A DNA stretch of 64,000 nt, taken from positions 1,240,001 through 1,304,000 of the forward strand of contig CAVTAI010000017.1 of assembly GCA_963732655.1 (NCBI GenBank), in the 5' to 3' direction. Position 1 is the stretch's first letter; each line of letters begins with the position of its first letter. The notes under the pieces are model-generated. The model saw nothing but the letters and a program-made list of their open reading frames with translations, searched no databases and was not told the DNA's origin. This DNA is from CAVTWS01 sp963732655. Lineage in GTDB: Bacteria; Actinomycetota; Acidimicrobiia; Acidimicrobiales; SHLQ01. Shown here piece after piece: positions 1 to 8,461 of this stretch. A program made the position numbers and the translations under genes.

Positions 1-526
1 AAAGCGGCCTTCGTCACCACGGCCAGGCCGAGCGCGGGACCCAGCACCGGCGGCAGGTCGGACGGGTCGATCCGGAGCCCGAAGAAGACGAAGAACAGGC
101 CGCCGAACACGTCGCGCCGCGGGCTGGGCATCTCCTGTCCACGTTCGGCCACGCTGCCCGACAGGGTGAGGCCGACCAGGAACGCCGGCCACCGCAGCCG
201 AGACCCGTGCCTCCTCGGCGAGCCCGACCAGGGTGAGAGGCCGGCGATCAGCACGCCGCTGAGGGGAAGGAACACCGCCATGACCAGGTCCTCGATCACC
301 AACCGAGGGCGACCCCGAAGATCGCACCCGGTGCGGCGTTGGCGACGAGGTCGACGACACCACCCAACCAGTTCGACCGCACGCCGTGCTGCAGATCGGC
401 CGATGTGTACTCCAGCCCGAGGAGCAGCAACAGCATGACGACGCCGAGGTCGGCCTCGATGCGAACGAACTCCGAACTGGCCGACAGGGGCGCGGGCCCG
501 CCCTCGCCGAGGGCGAGCCCGCTCAC
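1..526 (-). pseudogene. KhtU-like cation:proton antiporter remnant, open at the window edge
   Basis: On the minus strand the recognisable antiporter pieces appear in the right order but in different frames and with gaps. They are an early transmembrane block containing LALGEGG and LLLLLGLEY, a block ending in IFGVALGW, then VIEDLVMAVFLPL, a LTLVGLAEEARVSAAVAG block, and finally VGLTLSGSVAERG with FFVFFGLRIDP. In family members, which exchange K+ or Na+ for protons across the membrane, roughly 80 residues separate IFGVALGW from VIEDL and about 60 precede LTLVGLAEE; both stretches are missing here. At least two frame changes are needed to read through. The gene runs off base 1. Either a true pseudogene with several internal deletions or a badly assembled stretch; the surviving blocks look well conserved, which argues for recent damage. 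Confidence 0.6.
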
Positions 527-833
527 GGCGGCCTGCACGCCATCCACCGAGCCGATCAGCAGCGCGACATCGCCGGCTAGAAATTGGGGCTCCGGCCCGG
601 GACCGGGGATCGATCGGTCGTCGCGGATGACGGCGACGACCGAGGCACCGGTGCGGGTGCGCACCCGACCATCGCCGCGACCCAATCGATCGACAGGCCC
701 TCGACTTCATGGCGCAGGTCGGACAGGCGCTCGGTGATCCGTGATCCGCCGAGCAGTTCGACCTACAACACGACCTCGCGCCGACCGTCCCTCCGGGCGA
801 CGACGCCGACCCGTCGTGGGTCCGCGTAGCCTG
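527..833 (-). pseudogene. KhtT-like antiporter regulatory subunit remnant (TrkA-C domain)
   Basis: Minus-strand pieces match the soluble regulatory subunit that gates KhtU-type antiporters. There is an N-terminal piece with GVVARRDGRREVV, then ELLGGSRITERLSDLRHEVEGL, then a TrkA-C piece with RTRTGASVVAVIRD, IPGPGP and LAGDVALLIG. A block of about 25 residues is missing between the first two pieces, about a dozen between IDWV and the TrkA-C domain (with a frame change), and the true start is missing. The end of this subunit is fused to the antiporter N-terminus, with the normal stop, start and about 35 residues absent. The position directly upstream of the antiporter is the usual gene order. 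Confidence 0.55.
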
Positions 834-839
834 GCCGAG

Positions 840-1196
840 ATGGGTTGGCTGGTGAACGCCGACGGTCGCGTGCTGGCCTCGCTCGAGGTGGCCTCCGACC
901 GACGATCCCGCCGACGGGGTCTGCTCGGCCGGGATGGTGTCGAGGGAGCCCTCCTGCTCACCCACACTCGCTCCGTGCACACGTTCGGCATGCGGTTCTC
1001 GCTCGACGTGGCGTTCCTCGATCGGAACATGACGGTCATCGGGACCGTCCGGTTGGCGCCGAACCGGATCGCGGTGCCGCGCTTGCGTGCTCGGAGCGTC
1101 ATCGAAGCCGACGCCGGCTCGTTCGGGCGCTGGGGACTGCACGTGGGCGACGAGCTCGAAGCCCGACTGGTCGCCGACGACGGCCCCGCCGCATGA
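840..1196 (+). CDS. DUF192 family protein
   Basis: A 118-residue protein matching the small DUF192 family, whose molecular function is not settled. The family core is visible: SRRRGLLGR near residue 22, then ALLLTHTRSVHTFGMRFSLDVAFLD around residues 38-61, with the conserved H-T-x-G-M-x-F pattern. The start ATG at 840 gives the usual family length; no signal peptide is seen, whereas many family members are secreted. Its TGA stop overlaps an ATG (ATGA at 1193-1196) that opens a 10-codon micro-ORF running into rsmI, so the two genes are probably co-transcribed. Confidence 0.75.
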   Translation: MGWLVNADGRVLASLEVASDRRSRRRGLLGRDGVEGALLLTHTRSVHTFGMRFSLDVAFLDRNMTVIGTVRLAPNRIAVPRLRARSVIEADAGSFGRWGLHVGDELEARLVADDGPAA

Positions 1197-1233
1197 GCGG
1201 CGCTGGGTGGACGGGCGCCGCATGAGCGGCGCG
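1188..1233 (+). repeat. Start-codon tandem duplication before rsmI with ATGA-coupled micro-ORF
   Basis: The segment CGCCGCATGAGCGGCGC is present twice (nearly exact), 29 bases apart, each copy carrying an ATGAGC. The first ATG (1193) overlaps the DUF192 stop and opens a 10-residue ORF (MSGAGWTGAA) whose TGA overlaps the rsmI start ATG at 1222. The 29-base spacing equals 3x10-1. Confidence 0.6.
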
Positions 1234-2085
1234 CTGATCCTGGTCGGCACTCCGATCGGGCACCTGGGAGACCTGTCACCCCGCGCCCGTGAGGTGCTCG
1301 AGTCGGCCGACGTGGTCGCCTGTGAGGACACCCGGCGCACCGGCCGCCTCTACCAGCTGAGCGGCATGAGAGCGCCTCGCCTGGTCGTGCTCAACGACCA
1401 CACGGAGACGACGGTCACGAGTTACATCGTCGGGTTGGTCGAGCAGGGCAGCACCGTCGCCGTCGTCACCGACGCCGGCATGCCCGGGATCGCGGATCCG
1501 GGGGAGCGGGTGGCGCGTGCCGTGATCGCTGCCGGGCTGGAGGTCAGCGTGGTGCCGGGTCCATCCGCGGCGCTGGCGGCCCTCGTGGTGAGCGGGCTCC
1601 CCGCCGGTCGGTTCGTGTTCGAGGGATTCCTCCCCCGCAAGGGAGAGGCCCGGGCCCGGCGCCTGGCCGAGCTGGCCGACGAACGGCGCACCGTCGTGCT
1701 CTTCGAGTCGCCTCACCGGGTGGCCGCGACCCTCGTGGACCTGGCCGCCGCCTTCGGCGCCGAGCGACCGGTGGCCGTGGCTCGGGAGCTCACCAAGCTT
1801 CATGAGCAGGTGTGGCGAGGCTCGGCCGCCGATGCCGCCGCCTGGGCTGCGGCGACGCCACCCCGGGGCGAGGTGTGCATCGTCGTCGGCGGAGCACCGG
1901 AACCAGGTCCACCGAGTGACGACGACCTCGACAGTGCCATCCGCTTGGAGTTGGCCGGCGGGGCGTCGACCCGAGACGCGGCGGCGACGGTAGCCGCACG
2001 GTTCGGCGCCAGCCGGCGCGAGGTGTACGGCCGGACGCTCGATCTGGCTCGCCGCGACCCCGATGCGGTCGACCCCAGTTCCTAA
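1222..2085 (+). CDS. rsmI: 16S rRNA (cytidine-1402-2'-O)-methyltransferase RsmI
   Basis: A 287-residue SAM-dependent methyltransferase of the tetrapyrrole-methylase fold that 2'-O-methylates C1402 in the decoding centre of 16S rRNA. Diagnostic stretches are LVGTPIGHLGDLSPRA near the N-terminus, ADVVACEDTRRTG at about residue 30, VVTDAGMPGIADPG around 90, VPGPSAALAALVVSGLP near 115, and FEGFLPRKG near 137. LFESPHR and the ARELTKLHE segment follow at the expected spacing. Length is normal for the family. Start chosen at ATG 1222 because MSGALILVGTPIG is the canonical N-terminus; a duplicated ATGAGC lies 29 bases upstream. Confidence 0.93.
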   Translation: MSGALILVGTPIGHLGDLSPRAREVLESADVVACEDTRRTGRLYQLSGMRAPRLVVLNDHTETTVTSYIVGLVEQGSTVAVVTDAGMPGIADPGERVARAVIAAGLEVSVVPGPSAALAALVVSGLPAGRFVFEGFLPRKGEARARRLAELADERRTVVLFESPHRVAATLVDLAAAFGAERPVAVARELTKLHEQVWRGSAADAAAWAAATPPRGEVCIVVGGAPEPGPPSDDDLDSAIRLELAGGASTRDAAATVAARFGASRREVYGRTLDLARRDPDAVDPSS

Positions 2086-2164
2086 AGACGGCAGGCATCT
2101 CGGTCGATAAGAGGATCGCCTGGTCCGAGTGGCGGGTCATGGCTTTGCTGCTCTGGAGGCACGT

Positions 2165-2983
2165 ATGCCCTCGACCGAAATCTCTCGCCGGCGGATCGGG
2201 GCCAGCGTGCTCGTCGTGGCCGCGGCCTCAGCGACGTTCGCGTCGGCCGGACCGGCCAACGCATCCGAGGGTCCACTCACCGTCGACTATCACGACTGCA
2301 CCGAGTACATCGGGTTCGAGTGGGTCGGTCAGGATGACGTTACCGCCCTCTTGCCGGACGGCTTCGCAGAGGACTTCGGATTCGGCTCGTTCGGCCCGCC
2401 TCCGCCCGATGCAGCACAGATCATCGTGCGCACCGTTCATTGTGACCAGGTCGACGTCGCCGGGCGTGATGCCGGCGCGGTGACCCTGGCCCAGATCGGC
2501 ATCGTGACGGCGCTGGGCGACGCCGAGAACGTCGATCCGACGCCATTCAACGGTATCGACAACTACCAGCTCGAGCTCATCACCGACTCGGCGCTCCTGG
2601 CCTCGCGGCTCAATCGGGCCGGCGTGCAGGCGACGGTCACCCCGAACCTGTCCATGACGGTGGAACCCGCGGCGTCTGGTTTCGTCTCGGTGGACATCGA
2701 CGCTGATCCCCGTTTCACCTCCTCGGGCATCCAGGCCGACGCGAACCCCTACCCGGGTTTCGTGGCGGACTGGTGGGGTGAGCACGGGGGCGAGCTCGTC
2801 CGAGCACGTCAGATCATCCCCGAGATCAGCTTCGGCTTCTTCGGCACGATGACGATGGACGCCGGTCCGGCCAGCGTCCTGCACGACATCTTCGGCGACG
2901 ACACGGTCAGCTATGACGTCAGCCTTCTCGGTCGCTTCCCCGAAGGCCCCCAGGTGATCGAAGCGGCCACGCCGGGAGCGTGA
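2165..2983 (+). CDS. Secreted protein of unknown function
   Basis: A 272-residue protein with a clear Sec signal peptide: a basic SRRRIG segment, a hydrophobic run through LVVAAASATFASAG, and a likely cleavage after ANA near residue 34. The mature part is rich in beta-type sequence and contains only a few cysteines (DCTEY, HCDQV), possibly a disulfide pair. I do not recognise a family. It stands alone: rsmI ends 80 bases upstream, and the next gene is convergent, ending about 26 bases downstream. The start at 2165 was chosen because it begins the signal peptide; an ATG at 2129 gives a 12-residue extension. Confidence 0.7.
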   Translation: MPSTEISRRRIGASVLVVAAASATFASAGPANASEGPLTVDYHDCTEYIGFEWVGQDDVTALLPDGFAEDFGFGSFGPPPPDAAQIIVRTVHCDQVDVAGRDAGAVTLAQIGIVTALGDAENVDPTPFNGIDNYQLELITDSALLASRLNRAGVQATVTPNLSMTVEPAASGFVSVDIDADPRFTSSGIQADANPYPGFVADWWGEHGGELVRARQIIPEISFGFFGTMTMDAGPASVLHDIFGDDTVSYDVSLLGRFPEGPQVIEAATPGA

Positions 2984-3008
2984 CGCTCGGCGGGTCGGTC
3001 GCGCCGAG

Positions 3009-5429
3009 TCAGCTGACCAGGTCGACGAACTGGGAGGCCGGGATGGCTTTGCTGAACAGCCAGCCCTGCGCCCGTTGACATCCGAGCTCGATCAGTCGCT
3101 CGGCCTGCGCTTCGGTCTCGACGCCTTCGGCCACGACCACCAGCCCGAGTGATTGGGCGAGCATCATCACGGTCGACACGATGGCATCGGCACCGTGCTC
3201 GTCCGGGAGGCCGGAAACGAAGGAGCGGTCGAGCTTCAGGGCGTCGACCGACATCGACCGCAGCATGCCGAGCGAGCTGTAACCGGTACCGAAGTCGTCG
3301 ATCGCCACGGAGATCCCGAGCTGGCGGATGGCGGCCAATGTGCGAACGATGGCGTTGGAATCCGAGACGAGCGCCGTCTCGGTCAGTTCGACACCGAGTG
3401 CGGAGGGGTCGAGATCGTTCACCCGAAGGCACTCGGCGAGCTGGTCGACGAGGCCCGGAGCGAGGACGGTCCGGCGGGAGAGGTTGACTCGGCACCGCAC
3501 GTCGAGCCCGGCGCCCCGCCACCGGCCCAGACAGGCCGCGGTCTCGGCGATGATCCACGGGTCGAGGTCGAGGATGACGCCGCTCTCCTCGGCCAGCTCC
3601 ACGAACTCTGCAGCCGCCAGCAACCCTCGTTCGGGGTGGTTCCAGCGGACCAAGGCCTCGCCCCCGACGATACGACGGCTGACGAGGTCGACCTCGGGCT
3701 GGATGTAGAGCTCGAACTCCCCACGGGGGAGCGCCCGACGCAAGGCTCCTTCGGTGGCGACCCGTGCCGCGACCTCGGCTCGCAGAGCTTCGTCGAACAG
3801 TTCGATGCGATCGCGGCCGTTGCGTTTGGCTCGGTACATCGCCCGATCCGAATCGCCGACGAGCTCGTCGGCCGATGTCGGGCCGCCGGGGTGCACGACC
3901 ACCCCGAGGCTGGCGGTCACGTACACCTCTTGTCCGCCGGCGGGCAGAGGGTCGAGCAGGACTTGGCGAATGCGTTCGGCGGTGAGGGCGGCGCCCTCGG
4001 CGCCGAGGCAGTCCTCGAGGAGCACGACGAACTCGTCCCCACCGAGGCGACCAACCGTATCCACCTCGCGCACGGCCGTGGTGATGCGTTTGGCCACACC
4101 GATCAGCACCTCGTCGCCGGCGGCGTGACCGAGCATGTCGTTGACGACCTTGAAGCGATCGAGGTCGACGAACACGACGGCGAGCGATCGGCCGTTACGA
4201 CGTTGCCGGGACAGCGCGTCGTCGACCCGATAGAGGAAGGTGGCCCGGTTGGCGAGCCCGGTGAGCGTGTCGTGCGATGCGGCTCGTTCGATCTGGGCCT
4301 GCAGCCGGTGCCGTTGCGTGACATCGAACGCGTAGGCGGTCACCGCTCCCGGTCGATCACCGGGAGCGAGCCGTCCGGAGAGCCAACGGTCGCCCTCGGG
4401 CGTGACGACACGTGTCTCCACCTCCTCGTCCGCGCCGGTGGCGCGAACGCGTTGCAGCGCTTCGGTCCACGTGGTGACCTCGTCGGCACCCAGACCGATG
4501 GCGGAGAAGTGGCGCTGCTCGAGACGGAACGGGTCGATCCCGAGAGACGACCTCACCTCGGCCGACGCGAACACGATCCGGTCGTCGTGCGCAATGCTCA
4601 GCACGACCATGGGTGCGTGCTCGATCAGCCCGCGGTAGCGCGCCTCGGAGTCCCGGACGGCCTGCTCGCTGGCGCGTCGTTCGGTCACGTCCTCGAAGAC
4701 GGCCATGAGGTAGCGCAGATCGCCGTTGGGCCAACGCACCGCCGAAGAGGTCGACCGCACCCATCGATCGGTGGTGGGGGAGTCGATGGGGCGCATGCGG
4801 TATTCGAAGGACAGGTTGTCGATCTCGCCGCTGAGCATCTGGCGGACACGCTGGTAACACATCTCGTAGTCGTCGGGATGAACGACATCCGGCGGCGTGC
4901 CGCCGATGAGCTCCTCGACCGTGCTGCCGACGAGGTCGGCGTAGGCGCGGTTGCAGTCGAGGAGGTGACCGTCGGCGGCCCGGCAGGTGAAGCCGATGGT
5001 CGCGTGGTCGAACGCGGCTTCGAACCGGCGGGCCAGCTCGTCGCGCACGATGGCCAACGAGACGGTCGTGGCCATGGCGTCGAGGAGCATCTCGCGCGAC
5101 GCTCGCAGGGCGGAGTTGGGGTCATCGAACCACACTTCGATGAACCCTTCCGTGCCGTTTTCGATCGGGAAGGGGAACTGGGCATCGGGCCGAGCGATCG
5201 GGCCGGGCCGTCCGCTGGCGCATTGGGGATCGTCGACCGTCCACAGCAAATCGGTTCGAGTCGACTCGAACGCCTCGGCGACGACCAGCCGGATGGCGCG
5301 GAGCTCGAACCGGTGTCCGACGGCGTCCAAGAGGTCGCGCAACGCGACAGCGAGAGCCTCGCCGCGGGCCATGCCGACACGACGAAGTGCCGTTACGAGG
5401 GCACCTGCGATGGTGACTTGATGGGTCAC
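3009..5429 (-). CDS. PAS-PAS-GGDEF-EAL cyclic-di-GMP turnover protein
   Basis: About 806 residues. The N-terminal ~130 residues look like a GAF-type sensor, followed by a PAS domain (FEAAFDHATIGFTCR), a second PAS (LIEHAPMVVLSI), a GGDEF domain with an intact RLGGDEF active-site loop, and an EAL domain. In the EAL domain the GEALVRWNHPE and DDFGTGYSSL metal-binding segments are intact. Both diguanylate cyclase and c-di-GMP phosphodiesterase activities are therefore possible on sequence. No transmembrane segment is evident, so it should act in the cytoplasm. The start is uncertain: GTG 5429 has AAGGGG just upstream; a GTG at 5459 would add ten residues. It stands alone, convergent with the secreted protein. 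Confidence 0.9.
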   Translation of the reverse strand: MTHQVTIAGALVTALRRVGMARGEALAVALRDLLDAVGHRFELRAIRLVVAEAFESTRTDLLWTVDDPQCASGRPGPIARPDAQFPFPIENGTEGFIEVWFDDPNSALRASREMLLDAMATTVSLAIVRDELARRFEAAFDHATIGFTCRAADGHLLDCNRAYADLVGSTVEELIGGTPPDVVHPDDYEMCYQRVRQMLSGEIDNLSFEYRMRPIDSPTTDRWVRSTSSAVRWPNGDLRYLMAVFEDVTERRASEQAVRDSEARYRGLIEHAPMVVLSIAHDDRIVFASAEVRSSLGIDPFRLEQRHFSAIGLGADEVTTWTEALQRVRATGADEEVETRVVTPEGDRWLSGRLAPGDRPGAVTAYAFDVTQRHRLQAQIERAASHDTLTGLANRATFLYRVDDALSRQRRNGRSLAVVFVDLDRFKVVNDMLGHAAGDEVLIGVAKRITTAVREVDTVGRLGGDEFVVLLEDCLGAEGAALTAERIRQVLLDPLPAGGQEVYVTASLGVVVHPGGPTSADELVGDSDRAMYRAKRNGRDRIELFDEALRAEVAARVATEGALRRALPRGEFELYIQPEVDLVSRRIVGGEALVRWNHPERGLLAAAEFVELAEESGVILDLDPWIIAETAACLGRWRGAGLDVRCRVNLSRRTVLAPGLVDQLAECLRVNDLDPSALGVELTETALVSDSNAIVRTLAAIRQLGISVAIDDFGTGYSSLGMLRSMSVDALKLDRSFVSGLPDEHGADAIVSTVMMLAQSLGLVVVAEGVETEAQAERLIELGCQRAQGWLFSKAIPASQFVDLVS

Positions 5430-5590
5430 CCCTTGACTATCGGCGCGGGGACAAACCACTTGATAGGCAATCGTTTCGGCGGTTCCCCATGCTGCTGGCG
5501 CTCGAATCGCGTGTCACAGGGGCTGTTTAAGGTCTCGTGGCAGGCCGGTCGCCGACCGGTCCCTAGGATGCGCAGCCAGGAGGTCAACGG

Positions 5591-7108
5591 GTGGTCGTTC
5601 GACGGAGATCCACAGCAACGTCGGCCTTTGGCGCCGGCCGCCGCGAGGGCCACGACGCCACGGCGTTCTACGACCGCTTCGCGCCCCCGGAGCTCAGCGA
5701 CGACGACGATGTCTTCTCCGGGGAGCTGGAGCTGGGCGACGGGTGCTTCTGCGGCGATTCCCGTTCGATGACCGAACTACCCGACAAGTCGGTGGCCCTG
5801 GTCGTCACCTCGCCGCCGTACTTCGTGGGCAAGGAGTACGAGCTGGCCGTTACGGGGGGCGATGGCGCCGGCCCGGTCGTGCCGGAGTCCTACACCCGCT
5901 TCCTCGGCATGCTCGAAGAGGTGTTCGCGGAATGCGTCCGGGTGCTCGAGCCGGGCGGCCGCATGGCCGTCAACGTCGCCAACCTGGGCCGTAAGCCGTA
6001 CCGCAGCCTGTCGGCCGATGTCATCGAGATCCTCCAGGATCGCCTCGGTCTGCTATTACGCGGCGAGGTGGTGTGGCAGAAGGCCGATGGCGCCTCGGGC
6101 TCGATCGCCTGGGGTTCGTATCGTTCGGCGGCCAACCCAGTGCTCCGCGACCTCACCGAGCGGGTCATCGTGGCCAGCAAGGGCCGCTTCGATCGGGCGC
6201 TCAAACCGCACGAACGCAAGGTGCGAGGCCTTCCCCACGAGTCGACCTTGCCGGCCGACGAGTTCGCGGAGGCCACCATCGATCTGTGGCGCATCGATTC
6301 CGAGAGCGCCCGTCGCGTGGGGCACCCCGCGCCGTTTCCGGTCGAGCTCCCCCGTCGGCTGATCGATCTCTACACCTACGAAGGCGATCTCGTCCTCGAC
6401 CCATTCCTGGGGTCGGGCTCCACGCTCGTGGCGGCGGCGCGCACTGGTCGCCGGGGAGTCGGGTACGACCTCGATGGGGCCTACGTCGAGATCGCCCGCG
6501 AGCGGGTGCGGAGCGAACGTTCGCGCTGGAACGTGCCCTCGGGTTCGACCGGTTCCGCACGGCCGACTGTCGGGGGAACGTCGGCACCAGGGTGGCCCGA
6601 CGGCGACGATCGCCACGAGCACTTCCAGGCTCGGGCCACGACCGCTGGAAAGATGGCCCGAGAGCTGGCCGAGCGGGCGTTGTGCGCAGCCGGGTTCGAG
6701 ATCGTGTCGGCGCCGGCGAAGGTGGCGGGGGCCCAGTTCGACTTCTTGGTGAGCAGCGCGGTCGGGGAGGAGTTCTACGTCGATGTCTCGGGTGCGTTCA
6801 CGACCGTACGGCCTGGTCTGGTTCGCACCGAGACGTTGTGGAAGACCCTCGGTCGGGCCGCCGTCCTCAACCGGGCCGGGCACGGCGATCGGTCCCCTCG
6901 ACTCCTGGTGCTCACGTCGCATCTGCCCAAGAAGGGCGGCGAGGGCGACAAGGCGTTGCGGGCGGCCGGCGGTGGCCTGGTGTTCGACGCGGTCGAGATC
7001 TTCGACGAGGCCGGGCTGGCCCGTCTCTCCACCTATGCCGCCGATTCGGCCGAGCGGCCGATCCCCGGGTTCTGGACCGTCAAGGAGATCGTGAGGGACT
7101 TCGGTTGA
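5591..7108 (+). CDS. Beta-class DNA methyltransferase with nuclease-like C-terminal extension
   Basis: 505 residues. The catalytic motif TSPPY is at residues 73-77 and the SAM-binding motif DPFLGSGS at about 269-276, the motif order of beta-class DNA amino-methyltransferases; TSPPY fits N4-cytosine or N6-adenine methylation. The MTase ends near residue 310. A linker is followed by about 155 residues with an alpha-helical KMARELAERALCAAGFEIV segment, then AGAQFDFLV and EEFYVDVSG. That resembles the D...(D/E)xK core of restriction-like nucleases, although the lysine is not in the canonical position. The GTG start at 5591 is supported by AGGAGGT seven bases upstream. The downstream gene overlaps its stop (TTGA), and a candidate nuclease follows, so this may be part of an R-M-like operon. 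Confidence 0.8.
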   Translation: MVVRRRSTATSAFGAGRREGHDATAFYDRFAPPELSDDDDVFSGELELGDGCFCGDSRSMTELPDKSVALVVTSPPYFVGKEYELAVTGGDGAGPVVPESYTRFLGMLEEVFAECVRVLEPGGRMAVNVANLGRKPYRSLSADVIEILQDRLGLLLRGEVVWQKADGASGSIAWGSYRSAANPVLRDLTERVIVASKGRFDRALKPHERKVRGLPHESTLPADEFAEATIDLWRIDSESARRVGHPAPFPVELPRRLIDLYTYEGDLVLDPFLGSGSTLVAAARTGRRGVGYDLDGAYVEIARERVRSERSRWNVPSGSTGSARPTVGGTSAPGWPDGDDRHEHFQARATTAGKMARELAERALCAAGFEIVSAPAKVAGAQFDFLVSSAVGEEFYVDVSGAFTTVRPGLVRTETLWKTLGRAAVLNRAGHGDRSPRLLVLTSHLPKKGGEGDKALRAAGGGLVFDAVEIFDEAGLARLSTYAADSAERPIPGFWTVKEIVRDFG

Positions 7109-7437
7109 CCGGTGTCGCCTACGCCGTGGTGCGCTGCGAACCACCGCAGGTGTTCCTGGCCGACGATGTCGATGTCTTGGCCCGCGTCCTGGCGGTCGAG
7201 CTGGTTGCCCGCGCTGATCCCGCCCAGTTGCCGCCCGGGACAGCCGACGAGTTGCGCGCCGACTTGATGGACGAGCGCTGGGCCGCCGCCGTCGAACGAT
7301 GGATCCACCACACCGGCGTCGCGGTCGACGTGTACACGAACCTGCGGGTCTACTCCGATGCCGATCTCCCGGCCGACCTGGTGGGTGCCCAGCTGCAGTT
7401 CACGCCGCTGTTCGGTGCTGGCCTCCCCGTGCGCTGA
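7105..7437 (+). CDS. Small protein of unknown function in the methyltransferase operon
   Basis: 110 residues, starting at TTG 7105 inside the methyltransferase stop (TTGA overlap), so probably translationally coupled. It has no signal peptide or membrane segment. The sequence shows an acidic, helix-prone middle (DELRADLMDERWAAAVERW) and a C-terminal VDVYTNLRVYSDADLP stretch. I do not recognise a family. Its placement between a methyltransferase and a candidate nuclease suggests a role in the same system, such as a specificity, control or immunity subunit. The start codon is unusual, and in-frame GTGs at 7126 and 7129 are alternatives. Confidence 0.55.
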   Translation: MTGVAYAVVRCEPPQVFLADDVDVLARVLAVELVARADPAQLPPGTADELRADLMDERWAAAVERWIHHTGVAVDVYTNLRVYSDADLPADLVGAQLQFTPLFGAGLPVR

Positions 7438-7444
7438 TCCCTCG

Positions 7445-8461
7445 ATGGCCACGCTGCGCACCGAAGTCACCGAGATCGTCACCGGCCTGGCCCTGCTCGG
7501 CTACCGCGATCTCGACCATGCGCTGTCGGTCCGCCCCCGATCGATCGCCCACGTCGCCGACGAGCACTTCGACCGCCTGGTGGCGGCCCGCTCGGAGGGC
7601 ATGTTCGCCGACTTGTTCACCACGGCGTGGACGAACGGTTGGCGTTTCGCCCGCTCCACCGACGGCCTCCGCGGCCGGCCCCCGTGGCGGGTCGAGTGGA
7701 AGGGCGCTCACAAACCCCCGAGCTACGAGCAGATCCCCGCCGATCTGCGCGTCGACCACGTGTATCTCATCAGCTGCAAGTACGGCTCGAACATCTTGAT
7801 GAACGCCTCACCGGCGCACCTGTTCGACCGTTCCCTGGCCGAGCGGAGGACCGCTCGCGCCGATTGGTACGACGACGTGGCCCCCGAGGCCCACGATGAG
7901 CTGTATCGGCATTGCCGGGCCGCGCTCGATCTGACCTCCCGGTTACCTGAGCATGTGTCCGCGCTGGGGCCGCTCCACCGGTCGATCCTCAAGGCCGAGA
8001 TGCGCAACGCCCGCACCTGGCCCGATGGCGGGCAGGAGCTCTACGAAGCCTTTGCCTTCCAGGTCGCTCACGCCTCAGCCGAACGCTGGAGCGCCAACTT
8101 GAACGACTCCCGTACCCGGGAGGAGATGTTGTGGAGGCTGCTGCGCCTGCAGGCGGCGCCCTACTTCGTGCTCGGCGCCGGCGCCAGCGGTGCTCCGTTG
8201 AGCTACCGGGTGTCGACCCCCTGGGACTTTCGCCAGCAGTTCACGATCCGCTCGTTCGGCGTGTGGGCCGAGCCCGCCGGGCAACCGTTGGTGCGGTGGC
8301 GGGCCGATGTCGTCGACCAAGAGGCGGGCGGTGAGAGCCGGGCGATCGAAGGTCACGTCGAGGTGCGGTGGAGCCATGGTCGGTTCGCCAGCGCGCCCGA
8401 AGCCAAGGTCTATCTCGACACCCCACACCACGCCGTCGCCGGCTACGAGGCGCTGGAATGA
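7445..8461 (+). CDS. Candidate nuclease-like protein of the methyltransferase operon
   Basis: 338 residues, seven bases after the small upstream gene. Around residues 85-125 it reads WRVEWKGAHKPP, then VDHVYLISCKYGSNILMNASP. The D-x(6)-S-C-K arrangement on a predicted strand recalls the D...QxK core of Mrr-like members of the PD-(D/E)xK nuclease superfamily, with Ser in place of Glu/Gln; this is a weak motif-level match, not a family assignment. The C-terminal part (FVLGAGASGAPLSYRV, TPWDFRQQFTI, and VEVRWSHGRF) looks like a separate beta-rich domain. The neighbouring DNA methyltransferase makes a restriction partner plausible. Its stop overlaps the HIT gene start (ATGA). It could also be an unrelated conserved hypothetical. 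Confidence 0.45.
   Translation: MATLRTEVTEIVTGLALLGYRDLDHALSVRPRSIAHVADEHFDRLVAARSEGMFADLFTTAWTNGWRFARSTDGLRGRPPWRVEWKGAHKPPSYEQIPADLRVDHVYLISCKYGSNILMNASPAHLFDRSLAERRTARADWYDDVAPEAHDELYRHCRAALDLTSRLPEHVSALGPLHRSILKAEMRNARTWPDGGQELYEAFAFQVAHASAERWSANLNDSRTREEMLWRLLRLQAAPYFVLGAGASGAPLSYRVSTPWDFRQQFTIRSFGVWAEPAGQPLVRWRADVVDQEAGGESRAIEGHVEVRWSHGRFASAPEAKVYLDTPHHAVAGYEALE

Noticed and set aside
3153..5771. Very long open frame on the plus strand opposite the GGDEF-EAL gene
   Set aside because: It is the antisense shadow of a gene with clear PAS, GGDEF and EAL motifs; long shadow frames are expected in GC-rich DNA.
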